From the NCBI GenBank assembly GCA_020310875.1, contig CM035444.1:21262272-21326271 (forward strand): a DNA stretch of 64,000 bases. The letters run 5' to 3'. Source of the stretch: Ceratopteris richardii (lineage: Eukaryota; Streptophyta; Polypodiopsida; Polypodiales; Pteridaceae). The notes under the pieces are model-generated. The model ran no database searches and had not been told where the DNA came from. It worked only from the letters and a program-made list of their open reading frames with translations. Shown here piece after piece: positions 1 through 12,050 of this stretch. Numbering within the stretch: position 1 is the first letter of the stretch; each line of letters begins with the position of its first letter. Made by a program: the position numbers and the translations under genes.

Positions 1-680
1 GACAGCATAAAAAATGTTTCCCTAAATCTAAACCGATAAAGTTATATGTCGGAAGTGTTTTGTATCTAACAAGAGTGCTTTATGTCGTACTTTATGTCGT
101 TCGTGCGCCACAGAGAGAGAGAGAGAGAGAGAGCGAGTCATTAGTGTGCAGCTTTTCTGTATAATGGCGATATGCCATAGGGAATCTTGTCTTTTCATGC
201 ATGCAATCCCTGAGAAGTCTAATGTCAGAGCAACTTATAATCAAGGAAAGAGTAAGAACAATGGCCATACCTACGCATGTAGGGGACTTTTCTATCACTC
301 TTGTAGGGATACACACTCATACATTCATGCTTTTCTATGGATAATGCTACAAAATCTCTTTACTATACATTCATGCTTTTCTATGGACTTTACTATACGT
401 CTTTCAATAAAATAAGCTACATACATTCATGCTTTTCGATGGATAATGCTACAAATATTCTTGAATGGGTGTAGTTTCCCCCATTATACCTAAGATTATC
501 CAATAACGGTGATCATCAGATCTTCTCTTACTATGAATGATAGTTTGAATTTCAACACTAAAACCCGCATCTCTTCTTTCTACGGCCAACTCTACCTCAG
601 CCACTTGCAATGAAACTCACATATTGAATTATAACTCTCACTATCTCTCGCTCTCTCTACCTATCTATCTCTCACGAACT
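1..680 (+). repeat. Dispersed repeat copy, left arm (copia family A flank)
   Basis: The first 200 bases match 6,147-6,495 closely. Both hold the words gataaagttatatgtcgg and gccatagggaatcttgtc around a GA tract. The match ends abruptly near 215 and near 6,490. I infer that both are upstream parts of two copies of the copia family whose gag starts lie near 1,596 and 8,980. From 330 to 450 a short motif (acattcatgcttttctatgg) recurs three times. I see no gene here; the short frames are not protein-like. Confidence 0.5.
112..134. repeat. (GA)n microsatellite
   Basis: A run of GA dinucleotides. The related repeat copy at 6,333 has a longer tract at the same place, so the tract was probably present in the ancestor of both copies. 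Confidence 0.9.
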
Positions 681-689
681 CTCATAGGA

Positions 690-1200
690 AAATATGATAT
701 GAGAACTCCTTTAATTGTGTGCACTTCTCCGTCTATTCCACAAAGGTGTTGAAGATGTGGTTGACTTAGTAAGATGGCTTGTTGCCTTGGAATCTTCAAG
801 CCTTATTGACGAGGTATCCCAGAAATTTTTTCATGCCTTATTGCTATATAATGAAATTTATTTGGCTATTTTTAAAGAGGTAGAATTCATCTTCGATTTC
901 AGAATAATGCATAGACAAGGTGTACTAAGGACATAGCGATAAAATGATGCGGAATTCTAATCTTCTTATAATGGGAATGGATATAAAGCATAGAGACCTT
1001 AGTTTTTTAATCTTGAATTCGTATTGCCGCTCAGATTTTTGTAGAGAGTGCACATTTATGTGTATATAGAAAGTGCATTTTATGTTCTCTGTTTACAATT
1101 GTCACTAAAATGTGGTTTTTCTCACCATTACAACTCAAGATAGTTTATTTCTTATGTGAAAATCGATGGACACCCATAACATAGTAGCATTGCAATCAAA
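690..1200 (+). repeat. Dispersed repeat copy, middle part
   Basis: This stretch matches 7,560-8,060 over about 500 bases, by eye near 85-90%. Shared words include ttctattccacaaaggtgtt and aaaatgatgcggaattctaa. It lies upstream of a copia gag start in both places, so it is probably the LTR or leader of that family. I could not find LTR ends or a primer site to prove this. Confidence 0.5.
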
Positions 1201-1254
1201 AAAGGAGAAGACGTTTGATGTACTTCATAAATATTCATAAGAAAAGGACACCCA

Positions 1255-1935
1255 CTCATAGTCTCAAAATTCTAGCAAAATAATTCACCATGCTAGGGGC
1301 TATCAGGAGTTCAAAAGAGCTTTACTATATGGCCTGTAAGTTTTATATGAGCTCACTTTGGCCTCCAAATCCACTATTGTTGTAAGTTTTATATGAGCTC
1401 ACTTTGGCCTCCAAATCCACTATTGTAGTGAATATGCAGACAATTTCATCCTTTTGTTCCAAACATAGTTTTTAGCTTATTGGTAAAAGTGCCTAAAAGT
1501 CTACTACACATTTAGTAGAGCTGGACAAGGGTGTTTTTATTCAACTTTTTGACATACACTCATTTTTTTGCATTGTGGCATTTAGTCACTGGCCATGGCT
1601 GAAAGCAATGATGTATTATGTATGTTGACTATTGAGGATAAGTTGGATGGTACCAAGAACGTATTGTGAGCATATATGCAACATCATGTATTGGCAGCAA
1701 AAGGGTTATGGAATATTGAGAAAGGTGTTGAAAAAATGTCCTATTACACCCACAAATACAATTATTGAAGGTGAGATAGATGGAATTCTAGATATGATCT
1801 TACAAATCATGTTCATGTTGTGGTTCACGGTGCACCTACTATAGAGCAACTTTGTTGGGACACTAGACATGCTCAAGCACATGCATTAATAGCTTTGTTT
1901 GTTAAAAATGCCATTATCCCAAATTCTTAGTCTAA
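1255..1935 (+). mobile_element. Ty1/copia 5' fragment, family A (leader and gag start)
   Basis: Fossil of a Ty1/copia element. A gag start near 1,596 is followed by a block matching copia Gag N-termini (a DKLDGT-type motif), and the stretch aligns with 8,780-9,310. A third relative lies on the minus strand at 39,649-40,163. Homology stops near 1,935, so only the 5' part is present. It is broken in several places. Family assignment rests on the Gag motif and on the better preserved relative downstream. Confidence 0.6.
1335..1426. repeat. Perfect 46-bp tandem duplication
   Basis: Bases 1,335-1,380 and 1,381-1,426 are identical and directly adjacent. The unit begins tgtaagttttatatgagctc. It sits in the leader of a copia copy. 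Identity of the two halves suggests a recent duplication. Confidence 0.9.
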
Positions 1936-2567
1936 AGATGAGAATGGTGTATAAAGATGAGACCTCCTCATATAGGTGCAATTGTTATGTTTTGATGTTT
2001 TCAACAATACCTTGCGTTTGAGATTAGAATTACATCGATTATAATATGAAATGATTACAATGAGTTTATGTTGACTATGATATTAAGGTTTTATTGGGGA
2101 AACTCAAGAATTTCTTTTTAATGAGTATAAGAGTATGTTCTAGTTGAATTGGAGTGGGGAATTGATACAAGAAAAGATAAATATTGGGTAAAATCTATAA
2201 AATGAAATTTTTTGGATGCAGCAAAATCTGTGACTTCTCCACTCATAGAATGAGAAATATAACATGACATTTACACATTTTCTGAAGCTTTGCAAGCATT
2301 CGAAGTGCTTATCGTGCAATTGATGATGTATCAAACGTGTTTAGGCAGAGCTATGATCTTCCTCTTCGTGTGATCTCGAAAATAGCCTGCTCATCTATGG
2401 CCATAACAGCCTGCTTTGTACTCTAATTTGTTGTCTACATACTCCCGCAAGTTGGCAATAAACAACGGCTGAGTTCAGAGACACTCCTTCAAGCTAGAAA
2501 TATACAAAGGCTGAGTTCAGAAACACTAGGTCGAAGACAGCCTAAGAGATGGCAGGATGGTCCTATG
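1936..2567. other. Uninformative AT-rich interval
   Basis: I see no gene. A patch at 2,397-2,475 (ccataacagcctgctttg; actcccgcaagttggcaata) matches 6,925-6,990, so part of this interval belongs to a dispersed repeat. Confidence 0.4.
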
Positions 2568-2650
2568 TTGTTTTGTGGGACTACGGAGGTCCTCGGACAC
2601 TATGCCTCCATACTTGTACAGTTGTTTTTGCTATGAATCTCTTTTTTCAA
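2568..2650 (+). repeat. L1-type 3'-tail-like copy
   Basis: The words cactatgcctccatacttgt and acagttgtttttgctat match the short repeat seen at 16,341, 31,318 and 40,460. It is decayed and has no clear poly-A. Another scrap of the same kind lies at 3,308-3,372 (tgtatagttgtttttgctat). Confidence 0.4.
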
Positions 2651-2929
2651 TAAAAGGGAAGCTCGTCGTTGGCCTAGTCTCCCAGACGTTAATAAAACAA
2701 GAAAAAATTACAATTGAATGGGACTTGCATCTTTGGGAACTCCCGAATCCCACAAGGCAGGAGCAGAACTTGCAAGTCTAGAAAGTGTTACAAAGGAGGT
2801 TAATCACCCTCTCATCGCCCTCATGCAGAGCCTACTTGGGTTTAAGCTTGTTCTTCTTGATGAGAAACACTTTATGATGCCTAAAGGGTGGGGTCCACTT
2901 GCAGTTGGAGATTCTATTGGCAAGAAGGA

Positions 2930-3400
2930 CTAGAGACTTCTCGATCGATCACTCTTTAGAAGGGTTGTCCAAAATTGTAGGCAAACCACTCCCTCCAAAT
3001 CCTCCATAGGGTTTCCTCTCTTATAATGTTCTACAGTGCAGCAAAGATGCCGATTGCTTTGCCCAAAAGCACTTGCTTTCAGGTGATATGATCCTGCAGT
3101 CTCAAAATACTCCCAAGTATTTGCCAAAGCAGAAGAGACTTTAGGCATGCGAAGAAGATGTGACCCATATCCTCAATGTTGCGACGACATCACTTTCATC
3201 ATGTCAGGCATTCCTAGTATCAAGGTGGACTATCACGCAGAAAGTGGTGCTTGACTTGGACAAGGCTACAAAGTCTATCTAGCATCAAAAATCTGGTTTC
3301 TGCTATGAATCTTGTATAGTTGTTTTTGCTATTGTCATGCAAGGGACTAGACCTCAGCCGAACTTCTGGATTCAAGGACCACCATTCCTTGACTCAAGCT
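2930..3400 (-). pseudogene. LINE (L1-type) ORF2 3' fragment, zf-RVT region
   Basis: The minus strand translates in pieces to a block with EDMGHIFFACLKSLLLWQIL. This fits the zf-RVT region (Cys/His, 'E-D-x-x-H-I-F-x-x-C') found at the C-terminus of plant L1 ORF2. Reading it needs more than one frame and stops are present, so it is dead. No RT domain lies beside it: only a 3' portion survives, as expected for a 5'-truncated LINE. The call rests on this one motif. Confidence 0.5.
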
Positions 3401-5100
3401 TCCGCCTTGGGAACAAAATTGTGCCCGTCTCACAAGAATTTTTATTGCTGATTGTGTTGTTCAACCACTGACATCACACATAAATTTTGATTTCGAGATT
3501 CTACATGTTGCTTTAACCAGAATCGAAAATAATACGATTCAGCAAAATTGTGCCGCCCAAAGAGCTTTTCGCTCATATGTCTTGAAGCACATAAAATTGA
3601 AGCACATAAAATAGAGGCAATAATACTCCCGATTCCTCGTGATTGACAAAATGCAAATATTCAGAGTTCCGCAATAGCTGATGTCAGCTAGATTATTTTC
3701 AAAAAGTGTTTGTCATACTTAACTCGTCTCTTTTAGAAGATGCAATAAGTAAAATTGGAGATGCTTAAAACTAGTTTTTTGTTGGTTTTAGAAGCCTCCA
3801 GATGACTCGATAGTGCTATGCATAAAGGCGGGCAAAGAGGAAGACAAGCTATATTGCTAAGGGTTGAACTTGTTGGTGATTTTTTTTATTGATTTCCATT
3901 ATTTTGTCTTTGGGTGATCCAAATTTTGTCGAGAAGATAACGCACGGTTGGTGGATCCGTTCAACCACCAAGTCCAATGGTACATGCAGGGTGATGCATG
4001 CAAGCTCTAAGTGATGGAATGGAGACTTAAAAAAAATAATAAAAATCTAAGAAGACGATCGATCAAATACCTTAGGAGACATACCATCATATGAGAAAAA
4101 GAAATTAATTCATAGGAAGTGTTCATACAATTCATATTAAAAATAATGAAAAAGATACAAGTTAAAAGTTCATAATTGATCATAATGTTTCTTCATAAAG
4201 TTCACCAATGCTTTATCATGTGTGTATAGCCTCCCCCAAGCATGTGTGTAGAGACTCCTCCAAGAATGAGAGAAGAATCACCACCAAGATGAGAGATAGC
4301 CACCCTCCATCAAGTATATAAGACCCCTCTTCAGTGTGTGTAGCCTCCATCCTCAAATCCTCCAATTCTCCATCTTCATAGAATCTTCTGATCATCATCA
4401 ACTGTCGTGAAGGTCTCATCAAGGTGGATCAGGTCAACCAAGCCCTTCATGACAACACGAACACTATGGGAGAAGTCACATGCTCATATGCTCTGTGGAA
4501 TGTCACTAGGAGTGAAGCAATTTCGAAGATGAGGAATGAAGGATTTGCAGTCAACTTTGGCAAGCTTGTCAAAACGTGATTGATTGAAAAATCTCTAGTT
4601 TGTCTGAATAAAAAATCATCCTCATTTCGAGATGCAGTTTGTCATATAGGTACAATAAAGAAACGTGAAGATAGTCCACAAGAGCTCTTGGTACGTAGAC
4701 AAGACTAATGTATTCAGATGCAGCCTCGCTTTTACAGGCGTGCATGTTATTTTTTTAGGTGTGCATGATACGTAAACTACGTTATCAATCGACTATAATG
4801 TAAACGATAATGGCGAGGTTACGTTGACTCTGAGATGGAGAATTTATTGGAAACACTCGGATTCCGTTTCTCCAAGATTATGTCGAAACAATACAAAATT
4901 AAATTGAATGTCGAAACGATACAAAATTAAAGTTAAACATTGGACAAACGTTATAGAATAATACGTTAAATTCAGAGTGTTACGAAAATCGACCAAAACG
5001 ATCTCAAATGTTTCTGAAATATCACTATAAAATAGTTACAAAGTGAAACTAATTCCAAGATAAAAATATGGAAGATTAGATGAAAAGTTTCTTACAAGAT
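3400..5100. other. Unassigned AT-rich interval
   Basis: I see no gene. A patch at 4,600-4,680 (catcctcattt, tataggtacaa) resembles 8,695-8,760 upstream of the copia gag, so scraps of that family are present. At 4,216-4,420 the minus strand has a 68-codon frame over imprecise cctccaag/gatgagag repeats; I do not regard it as a gene. Confidence 0.4.
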
Positions 5101-5870
5101 CTAAACTAAGACAATGATAATATTTGGTCGTATTGAATGGAAAATGTTCTTATGGAAAAGATCTGTGGGGACTCGTAAATGAATTTCTAAAGCTACCTAA
5201 CAATCCCAATGTTCATCGAACGAAGGACTTGAGGACATCGATAGAGAAGTTAAGGAAAGTGATTCAGCATATCAAAAAATCAGATAGCATACATTATGAA
5301 GGCTAGTGCATCTAAAGAAGCTTGTGATATCATACACAAAATTTATAATACTCCTATCAAAGCCAGAAACTAGATGCTCTTGGAGCAATAAATACATAAT
5401 GTTTTGACATAAAAAATATGCACCACAAGTGATGTTGTACAAATCAAGAGACGGATGACCTTGCTCGAATTAATGTTGAGACATAAGATAATGAATTAGT
5501 ATTTTTTATGCAAAAGGGCTTTTGAACTCAATATAACAATTTGGACACATCAACGTCTATCAAAAGTACCATGCTAAACTTCATTAACTGATCGCACTAT
5601 GCATGATTGAAGAAATCAAACAAGGATTCAATCTATTACGTAAACATAATACAAGAAACCAAAACTTCTTTCAAAGTAGGGGACCACAAAGAGGAAAACT
5701 ATTATCTACGAATCAAAATTCAAGAGATATGTAAGGAGAAGAGGGGATCTAACTTTGAAGGTAGATGTCAAACGCAAGGACCAAGAAACGGTTATTATTC
5801 TAGTAAGTATGGACACTTTGAAAGGCATGGTCATCGCACTGAGATTCTTCAAATATAAAGAGGAAGTTGC
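5100..5870 (+). mobile_element. Ty1/copia gag remnant, second family
   Basis: Pieces in different frames match a copia Gag: a block around 5,200-5,480 (KASASKEACDIIHKIYNTP, UBN2-like) and, at 5,790-5,855, a block resembling a CCHC zinc knuckle (KYGHFERHGHRTE). The fragment is broken in several places. No LTRs or pol are visible beside it. It differs from the family A Gag, so it is a separate element. Confidence 0.5.
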
Positions 5871-6140
5871 GTCTCCACGGGAACTATGTTTTAGAAAGTT
5901 TGTATGGTGATACTCACAAAGAAAACATGTTTAGCATGGAACATATATTGAATAATATGTCCAAACCTAGCACTCACTTAAATTGGCGCACAAACTTTGG
6001 ATGCAGCCCATAAAAATAGAAGAGTATTTACCTATTGTTGAAGACACATCACATGAAACGAATGGTATTTGATCTCTTCTATGAGTTGAGTAAAGTTGGA
6101 AGTGGATTTCTACTGTGACCTAGAGATTGAGTTGAATTTA
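5870..6140. other. Short unassigned interval
   Basis: I see no gene. It probably continues the copia remnant (protease-side sequence), but nothing is distinctive. Confidence 0.3.
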
Positions 6141-6333
6141 AAACGATAAAGTTATATGTCGGAAGTATTTTGGGGAGTGAAATGCCAGAAGGAGAAAGAC
6201 ATTTGGGCGGAATGGCAATATCATTATGTTAAGAGCGTCGACAAAAAGATTCACTCTAACTTCAGAGTTAACTTCGGCTTATAACAAGAGTGTTACAGTG
6301 AGTTCGTTGTCGTACTTTGTCGTTCGTGCATTG

Positions 6334-6367
<34 letters not shown>

Positions 6368-6495
6368 GGAGAGATAGATAGAGAGAGAGGGAGAGATAGA
6401 TGAATCGAGAGAGAGAGAGTCTTTAATGTGTAGTTTTTCTATATAATGGCAATATGCCATAGGGAATCTTGTCTTTTCATGTATGCAATCCCGCA
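6140..6495 (+). repeat. Dispersed repeat copy, left arm (second copy)
   Basis: Aligns with bases 30-215. This copy has about 90 bases (6,170-6,270) that the first copy lacks. The match stops at about 6,490. Confidence 0.5.
6333..6420. repeat. Imperfect (GA)n microsatellite
   Basis: GA runs broken by gagg and gatagatagata steps. It sits at the same place as the GA tract at 112-134 in the related copy. Confidence 0.9.
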
Positions 6496-7224
6496 AAGCT
6501 CTCTAAAACAATTATATTATTTTGAATAAAAAGAAAGGGGAATACAATTTTTTATTTTAGTTTTCAAAAATTAAAAAATAACCATCACGACAAGGAAAAG
6601 CACGATATTCGAAGATTTTAAAGTATTCAATTACCGAAGCATAAGCATCCTACTTTGACATTATGATATTTAATCAGCTACAGAAATGTCATGTGCACAT
6701 GTCGACAAAAAAACAACATACAGGATTTGTCTTAATGCAATGAATTAGATGGGGCAATACATTATAAAAAGTGTTCATTCTGTAGCCTAAGCGGAATGGC
6801 CTTTCTCTCCATATATCTCGATGATTCCAATGTGGCTCCTTCGCCACTGTCAGCGCACACCTCCACAAGTGGTATTGAAGCCTCATCAATGGCGGCCATC
6901 ACCATAATCCTTCTCACATTGACCATAACAGCCTACTTTGGTAGTCTCATTTGTTGTCGGAATACTCCCGCAAGTTGGCGATGTACAAAAAAGGGCTTAC
7001 TTGGCGTTGTACAAAAAAGGGCTTACTGCTCACTTCGCTTCAAGCACAATGGCCTTCATAAACAGAGTCAAATTCCAGCTCCATAATACTGCCAATTCAT
7101 CATTTTTCACAAGATTCAACGGTCGACAGTTCCCCGATAGTTCATGTCAGCTACATTTATTCCAAAAAGAGCTTGTAACAATGAACTGGACTCCTTTTCA
7201 CGTTACAATGGCTGTACCGTTATT

Positions 7225-7227
<3 letters not shown>
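6496..7227. other. Unassigned interval with a repeat patch
   Basis: I see no gene. 6,925-6,990 matches 2,397-2,475. A short direct repeat (ttgtacaaaaaagggcttac-like) occurs at 6,984 and 7,007. The 96-codon frames here show no family motif. Confidence 0.35.

Positions 7228-7314
<87 letters not shown>
7228..7314. repeat. (CA)n(TA)n compound microsatellite
   Basis: About 14 CA units run straight into about 29 TA units. Both strands are open across it only because simple repeats lack stops. Confidence 0.95.
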
Positions 7315-7316
<2 letters not shown>

Positions 7317-7473
7317 CGGCAAGGAATTTGAGGTATGCCATGTGGTGCCCACGTGGCACAGAGAATTGTGTTTCGTACAATCAAGGTTTTTGTTGATCTT
7401 GCATCTAAGGATTTCTAAGTAAAGGGTAATCTTTGACAAGGGCCTTCTTTTTGGGCTATCTCGGCCCTGACAT

Positions 7474-7478
<5 letters not shown>

Positions 7479-7538
<60 letters not shown>
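7479..7538. repeat. (CT)n microsatellite
   Basis: About 30 uninterrupted CT units, just upstream of the repeat arm at 7,560. Confidence 0.95.
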
Positions 7539-7540
<2 letters not shown>

Positions 7541-7559
7541 CTCTGATAGCAAAATAGGA

Positions 7560-8060
7560 TACTAGAGCTCGTATAATTGTGTGAACTTCTCCTTCTATTC
7601 CACAAAGGTGTTGAAGATGTTGTTGACCTACCAAGGTGGCTTGTTGCCTCGGAATCTTCAAGCCTAATTGACAAGGTATCCCAAAATGTTTTCCAAGTCT
7701 TATTAGTTTATAGTGAAAATTATTGGGCTATTTTTAAAGAGGTAGAATTCACCTTTAATTTGAACAACGCATAGACAAGGTTTACTGAAGATATAGAGAT
7801 AAAATGATGCGGAATTCTAATCTTCTTCTCAGTTTTCTCATCTTGAATTTGTATTGGCGCTCAGAGTCTTGTAGAGAGTGTGCGTTTATGTTTATGTAGA
7901 AAGTGCATTCTATGTTTTCTATTTAAAATTGTCACTAAAATGTGTTTTCTCTCACATCACAACTCAAAATAGTTTACATCTTATGTAAAAATCACGGATA
8001 CACATAACACAGTAGCATGCAATTGAAAAAGGAGAAGAACTTTGATGTCCTTAATAAATA
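7560..8060 (+). repeat. Dispersed repeat copy, middle part (second copy)
   Basis: Aligns with 690-1,200. It is followed by about 700 bases absent from the first copy before the copia leader begins at 8,780. That is either an insertion here or a loss from the first copy. Confidence 0.5.
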
Positions 8061-8780
8061 GTCTCTTGCTCTCTCGTTTCATGCAAACTAATGCAACACT
8101 AATTTTGAAGATGCAATAAATTTATTTTAGAACTCGCCGCATGATTGCATAGTGCTACCAAAAAGCCGTGCCGAGGGCTAGAAAAGTAGCTATTTATGAG
8201 GATTAGGCATAGGCTGAGTGAGGTTTTCATGATTTCCATTATTTTATCCTTGGGTGATGGAAACACAAACACTAGAGGAGGAGATAACGAGCAAAAACAT
8301 ATGAACGCTCAACATGGAGAGCATAGACACATAAAGAATATTTTTTGCCGAGGAGGACACACAAAGGGAAATGTATGAAGATCATGAGAATTGAAGAATT
8401 CTCCATGAAATTGAGCGGTTTCAAAGGCACGTAGAATATAATTCAACATCCACATTGAACTTCTTTCCTTCAAGTAAAATGTTTTTGGTTTATATTTTTT
8501 CTTATTATGGGTTAATATATAAGAAAGCAATGAGGTTATAAATGTTGATCCATGTGTTAACGTCTATCACATGCATGGAAAATGCAACGTATGAATATGT
8601 GAGTCTTTGTATGGACAACTCGAATTTTATGACGCATATACATCCCTACCAAGTTCTTTGTCGGAACTAAAAATGGGGGAGTTGATGAGGTTTCTAACTA
8701 AGTCATCCTCATTTTTAGATGCTCATGGTTATATAGGTGCAACAAACTGACGTCAAGATATTCCAAATTCCTTCTAGTCT
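8060..8780. other. Unassigned interval inside the second copy
   Basis: AT-rich, no gene recognised. A frame at 8,196-8,378 has no family motif. No LTR end or tRNA primer site could be identified. Confidence 0.3.
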
Positions 8781-11700
8781 AGACATGAGAATAATGCACT
8801 ATCGTAGTGAGTATGCAGCCAATTTTGTCCTTCTGTTCCAAACACTTATAAAAGTTTCAGCTCGTCGATACAAGTGCCTTAAAGTCTGCTACATGTTTAG
8901 CAGAGTTGGATGGGGCGTCTCTATTCAACTTTTTGAGATACACTCATTTTTTTTGCATATAAGTATTTAGTCACTAGCCATGGATGAAAGCAAAGATGTA
9001 TTCTATATGTTGGCCATTGAGGATAAGTTGGATGGTACCAATTACCTACTGTGGGCATATATGATGCATCATGTATTGGTAGAAAAAGGGTTATGGAATA
9101 TTGAGCAGGGTTCTAAAAAAGTGTCATATTACACCTGCAAATATAATTATTGAAGGTGATGTAGATGGCATTGTAGATTATGACCTTCAAAATCCTACTC
9201 GTGTTGTAGTTCATGATGCACTTATTATAGAGCAACTTCATTGTGATGGTAGAGATGCTCAGGCACATCCATTAATAGCTTTGTTTGTCGAAAATGTCGC
9301 TTTCCCTCACATTCACCCCTTCAAAACAACAAATAATTCTTGGGATACACTCAAAACTTTATACAAGACAAGAAATGAGGCTCCTCTTGCTTACCTCCAA
9401 AAACACTTGGAGAACGACCATATAAATGAAGGAGATTCTATGGATTTTTTTTTTGACAAAGATCAAAGATTTAAGGGAGTAGTTGGTTTCTAGTGATGAA
9501 GTCTTGCCAAATAGTTCACTTGTGCAGACTCTTCTTAACATTCTTCCAAATTCATATCAAAGTTTTGCTTCTACTCTTTGATTTATGATGAAAGGAAATA
9601 TAAATTCCTTAATATTTGAGGATTTACTCTTTATTTTTTTTCAAGAACATCATTCTAGGTAGATAGGTCAATTATGTGTGTTATAGTTTAAGATTTCTTA
9701 GTTAGTGAGAAGGAAAAAGGAGAATGGAGCTCATCTACTGGTAAGGAGAAGTCTACTTATGCTACACAATCAAATAAGGAAGACAAAGACGACAACTAAA
9801 CACAAGAGCAAAAAGAGTTTTCCAAATACTATAAGGGAAATGATCATGTCATAAAGTTTTGTCTAAAATTGCCTGCAAAAGAGGAAAAGAAGAAAGAGGA
9901 TGGAATGGTTTTTTCAAAGGCCTCTACACCTAATACAAAATCCACTAATCTTATGCAGAATGAACAATGGGTGTTTACTACTATTTGCAATTATGACCCA
10001 TCTTCTCATGCGTAGTGTATGTCTATAGTAGAATGAGATGTTTTGTACTTTGGTAGTATGACAACAAAACATATTACCTCGCAGTGGAGTTTCTTAGGTT
10101 CACTTGAGCCTACCTTATAGGGAATACTATCGCATGCGCTGAAACTCCTCTTATCCTGTAATGGGACTTGGTAAGAGCATTGTAACTATTCTTGATGGTA
10201 GTTCTTTCACATTGTGAAATGGTTTATATGTTCCAGGGATGAAGAAAAGAAATGTTTCAATTTCAACATTAGCCAATATTGGTTTGGTTGTCAAATTTGA
10301 TGGATGAAAGATGTATAGTTCATGATCTCTCAAATGGAGATGTTATTATAGCTTTTCGAATTTTATGTTTATATAAGCTCATAAATTATGCAAAAACTTT
10401 GAATAATTCAACATGTGTAGTTCAAGATTCTTAGGCTATCTCAGATGCAAAGATTTGGCATGCAGGATTTATTCATCTGAATTTTGTTAATTTGTTATGC
10501 GTGCAAAATGAAATACTGTCCTCTATGTCCAAACTAAAGGCACTTAGTAAACATGTATGTGATAGGTGTATTTTGGGGAAAATGCATCGTTCCTCATTCC
10601 CAAAAGATGGTTCATTTCTAGCTGGTCATAGAGTGCAATGTGTTCATAGTGATGTGTGTGGGTCTATGAAGATACTTGGTTTTGGGAGCTACCTTTACTT
10701 CATGAACTTTGTTGATGATTTCACGAGGCATGCATGGGTGTATCCATTGAAAGCAAAGTGAGAAGTATTTATGTGCTTCAAAACATTATTGGTTATTGCT
10801 AAAAATTTTTCAATATGTAAATTGGGCACCCTCTGTTGTGAGTGAGGGGGGAATACATGTGCTTCGATTTTGATGCATTTTTGGTTGAGCATGGGATAAA
10901 GCATCAGTGTATAGTATCGTGTAAACCTCAACAAAATGGAGTTCCTAAAAAACTAATAGGCCCCTCATGGAGGTGGCAAGGTGTATGGTCAAAAGTCATG
11001 CCTTACCTCATAGCTTCTAGCTTGAGGTTATTATGTGTGTACCCAATGTACTTAAAAGGTGTCCCACCGAAGCAGTATAATATATCACTCCATACGAGGC
11101 TTGACATGTTCCCAAGCCATGTGTTTCTCATTTGGGTGTCTTTGGTTGTCAAGCATATGCATTAGTATCTAAACATCAATGTACGAAATTGGATGATAAG
11201 GCATAAAAATGTATTTTCATTGGTACAATTTTGAAAGCTAAAGGTTATCATCCGTATCATCCATAGATCAAATGCATTTTAGTTAGCCATGATATTGAGT
11301 TTGTGGAATATGTAATTCAACCACTACTTTCATGTACCAAGAAGACATGAGTTAGCTCCAAGGATGTGTATGATACTTTAGTGCCTATTTTTACAGGTGA
11401 ACAATCAAGTGCTAGTCCCAATGAGGCAATTTCTCACTCCTTATAGGCTCCAAATGTTGATAGAAATCATTCCATTTTTTTCTTGATTTACATGATGCAC
11501 TTGTTCATAGAGGGCTGACATAGAAGAGGCTAAAGTTATGTATAAATGGCTAGTGCAAACATTTTGAGATAGAAAATTAGATGCACCTCTTTCATATTCT
11601 ACTCCTTCAAGCTCTTATAGTGCTTCCTTTACATCATATTGTTATGCAGTGATTGTCCCTGGTCTTTGTGATGAGAATGCTTCTTTCTTTTGATGAAGCA

Positions 11701-12050
11701 CAAAATTCAAAAAAATGAATGGCTACTATGTAATCATAATATGATGCTATTACAAAGAATGGTACCTATTCTTTATGTGATGTTCCCCTCAAAAAAAGAC
11801 CTTGACACTAACTGGGTATACAAGCTTAAACATATGCCTGATGGAACACTTGATAGGTATAATGCTATTCTTGTTGCAAAAGGTTATGATCAAGAGAGAG
11901 GCATTGATTTTGATGAGACCTTTGCTCCTGCACGTGGAACAACCATCGTTCATAGAATATCTGCACTTGCATCTCATCATGGTTGGAACTAGTTGGACAT
12001 TAAGTATATCAACTCATGCAGATACAAACATTCTTCTTTATTGCTTGTAG
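8780..12050 (+). mobile_element. Ty1/copia element, family A, broken
   Basis: Fossil Ty1/copia element with parts in the usual order. Leader and gag start lie near 8,980 (DKLDGTNY motif, Gag to about 9,600). A protease-like region spans about 9,950-10,330. The pre-integrase domain spans about 10,450-10,620 (HVCDRCILGKMHRSSFP). The integrase core runs from about 10,630 to 11,160 (VHSDVCGS, FVDDFTRHAWVY). The start of reverse transcriptase spans about 11,790-11,995 (NWVYKLKHMPDGT, DFDETFAPA). The rest of RT and RNase H are not visible. It carries more than ten breaks by eye. No LTR pair or target duplication was found. The order gag-PR-IN-RT is what separates copia from gypsy. Confidence 0.8.

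Noticed and set aside
7144-7439. Frames with HTHTH and IYIYIY repeats on both strands
   Set aside because: Translation of the CA/TA microsatellite.
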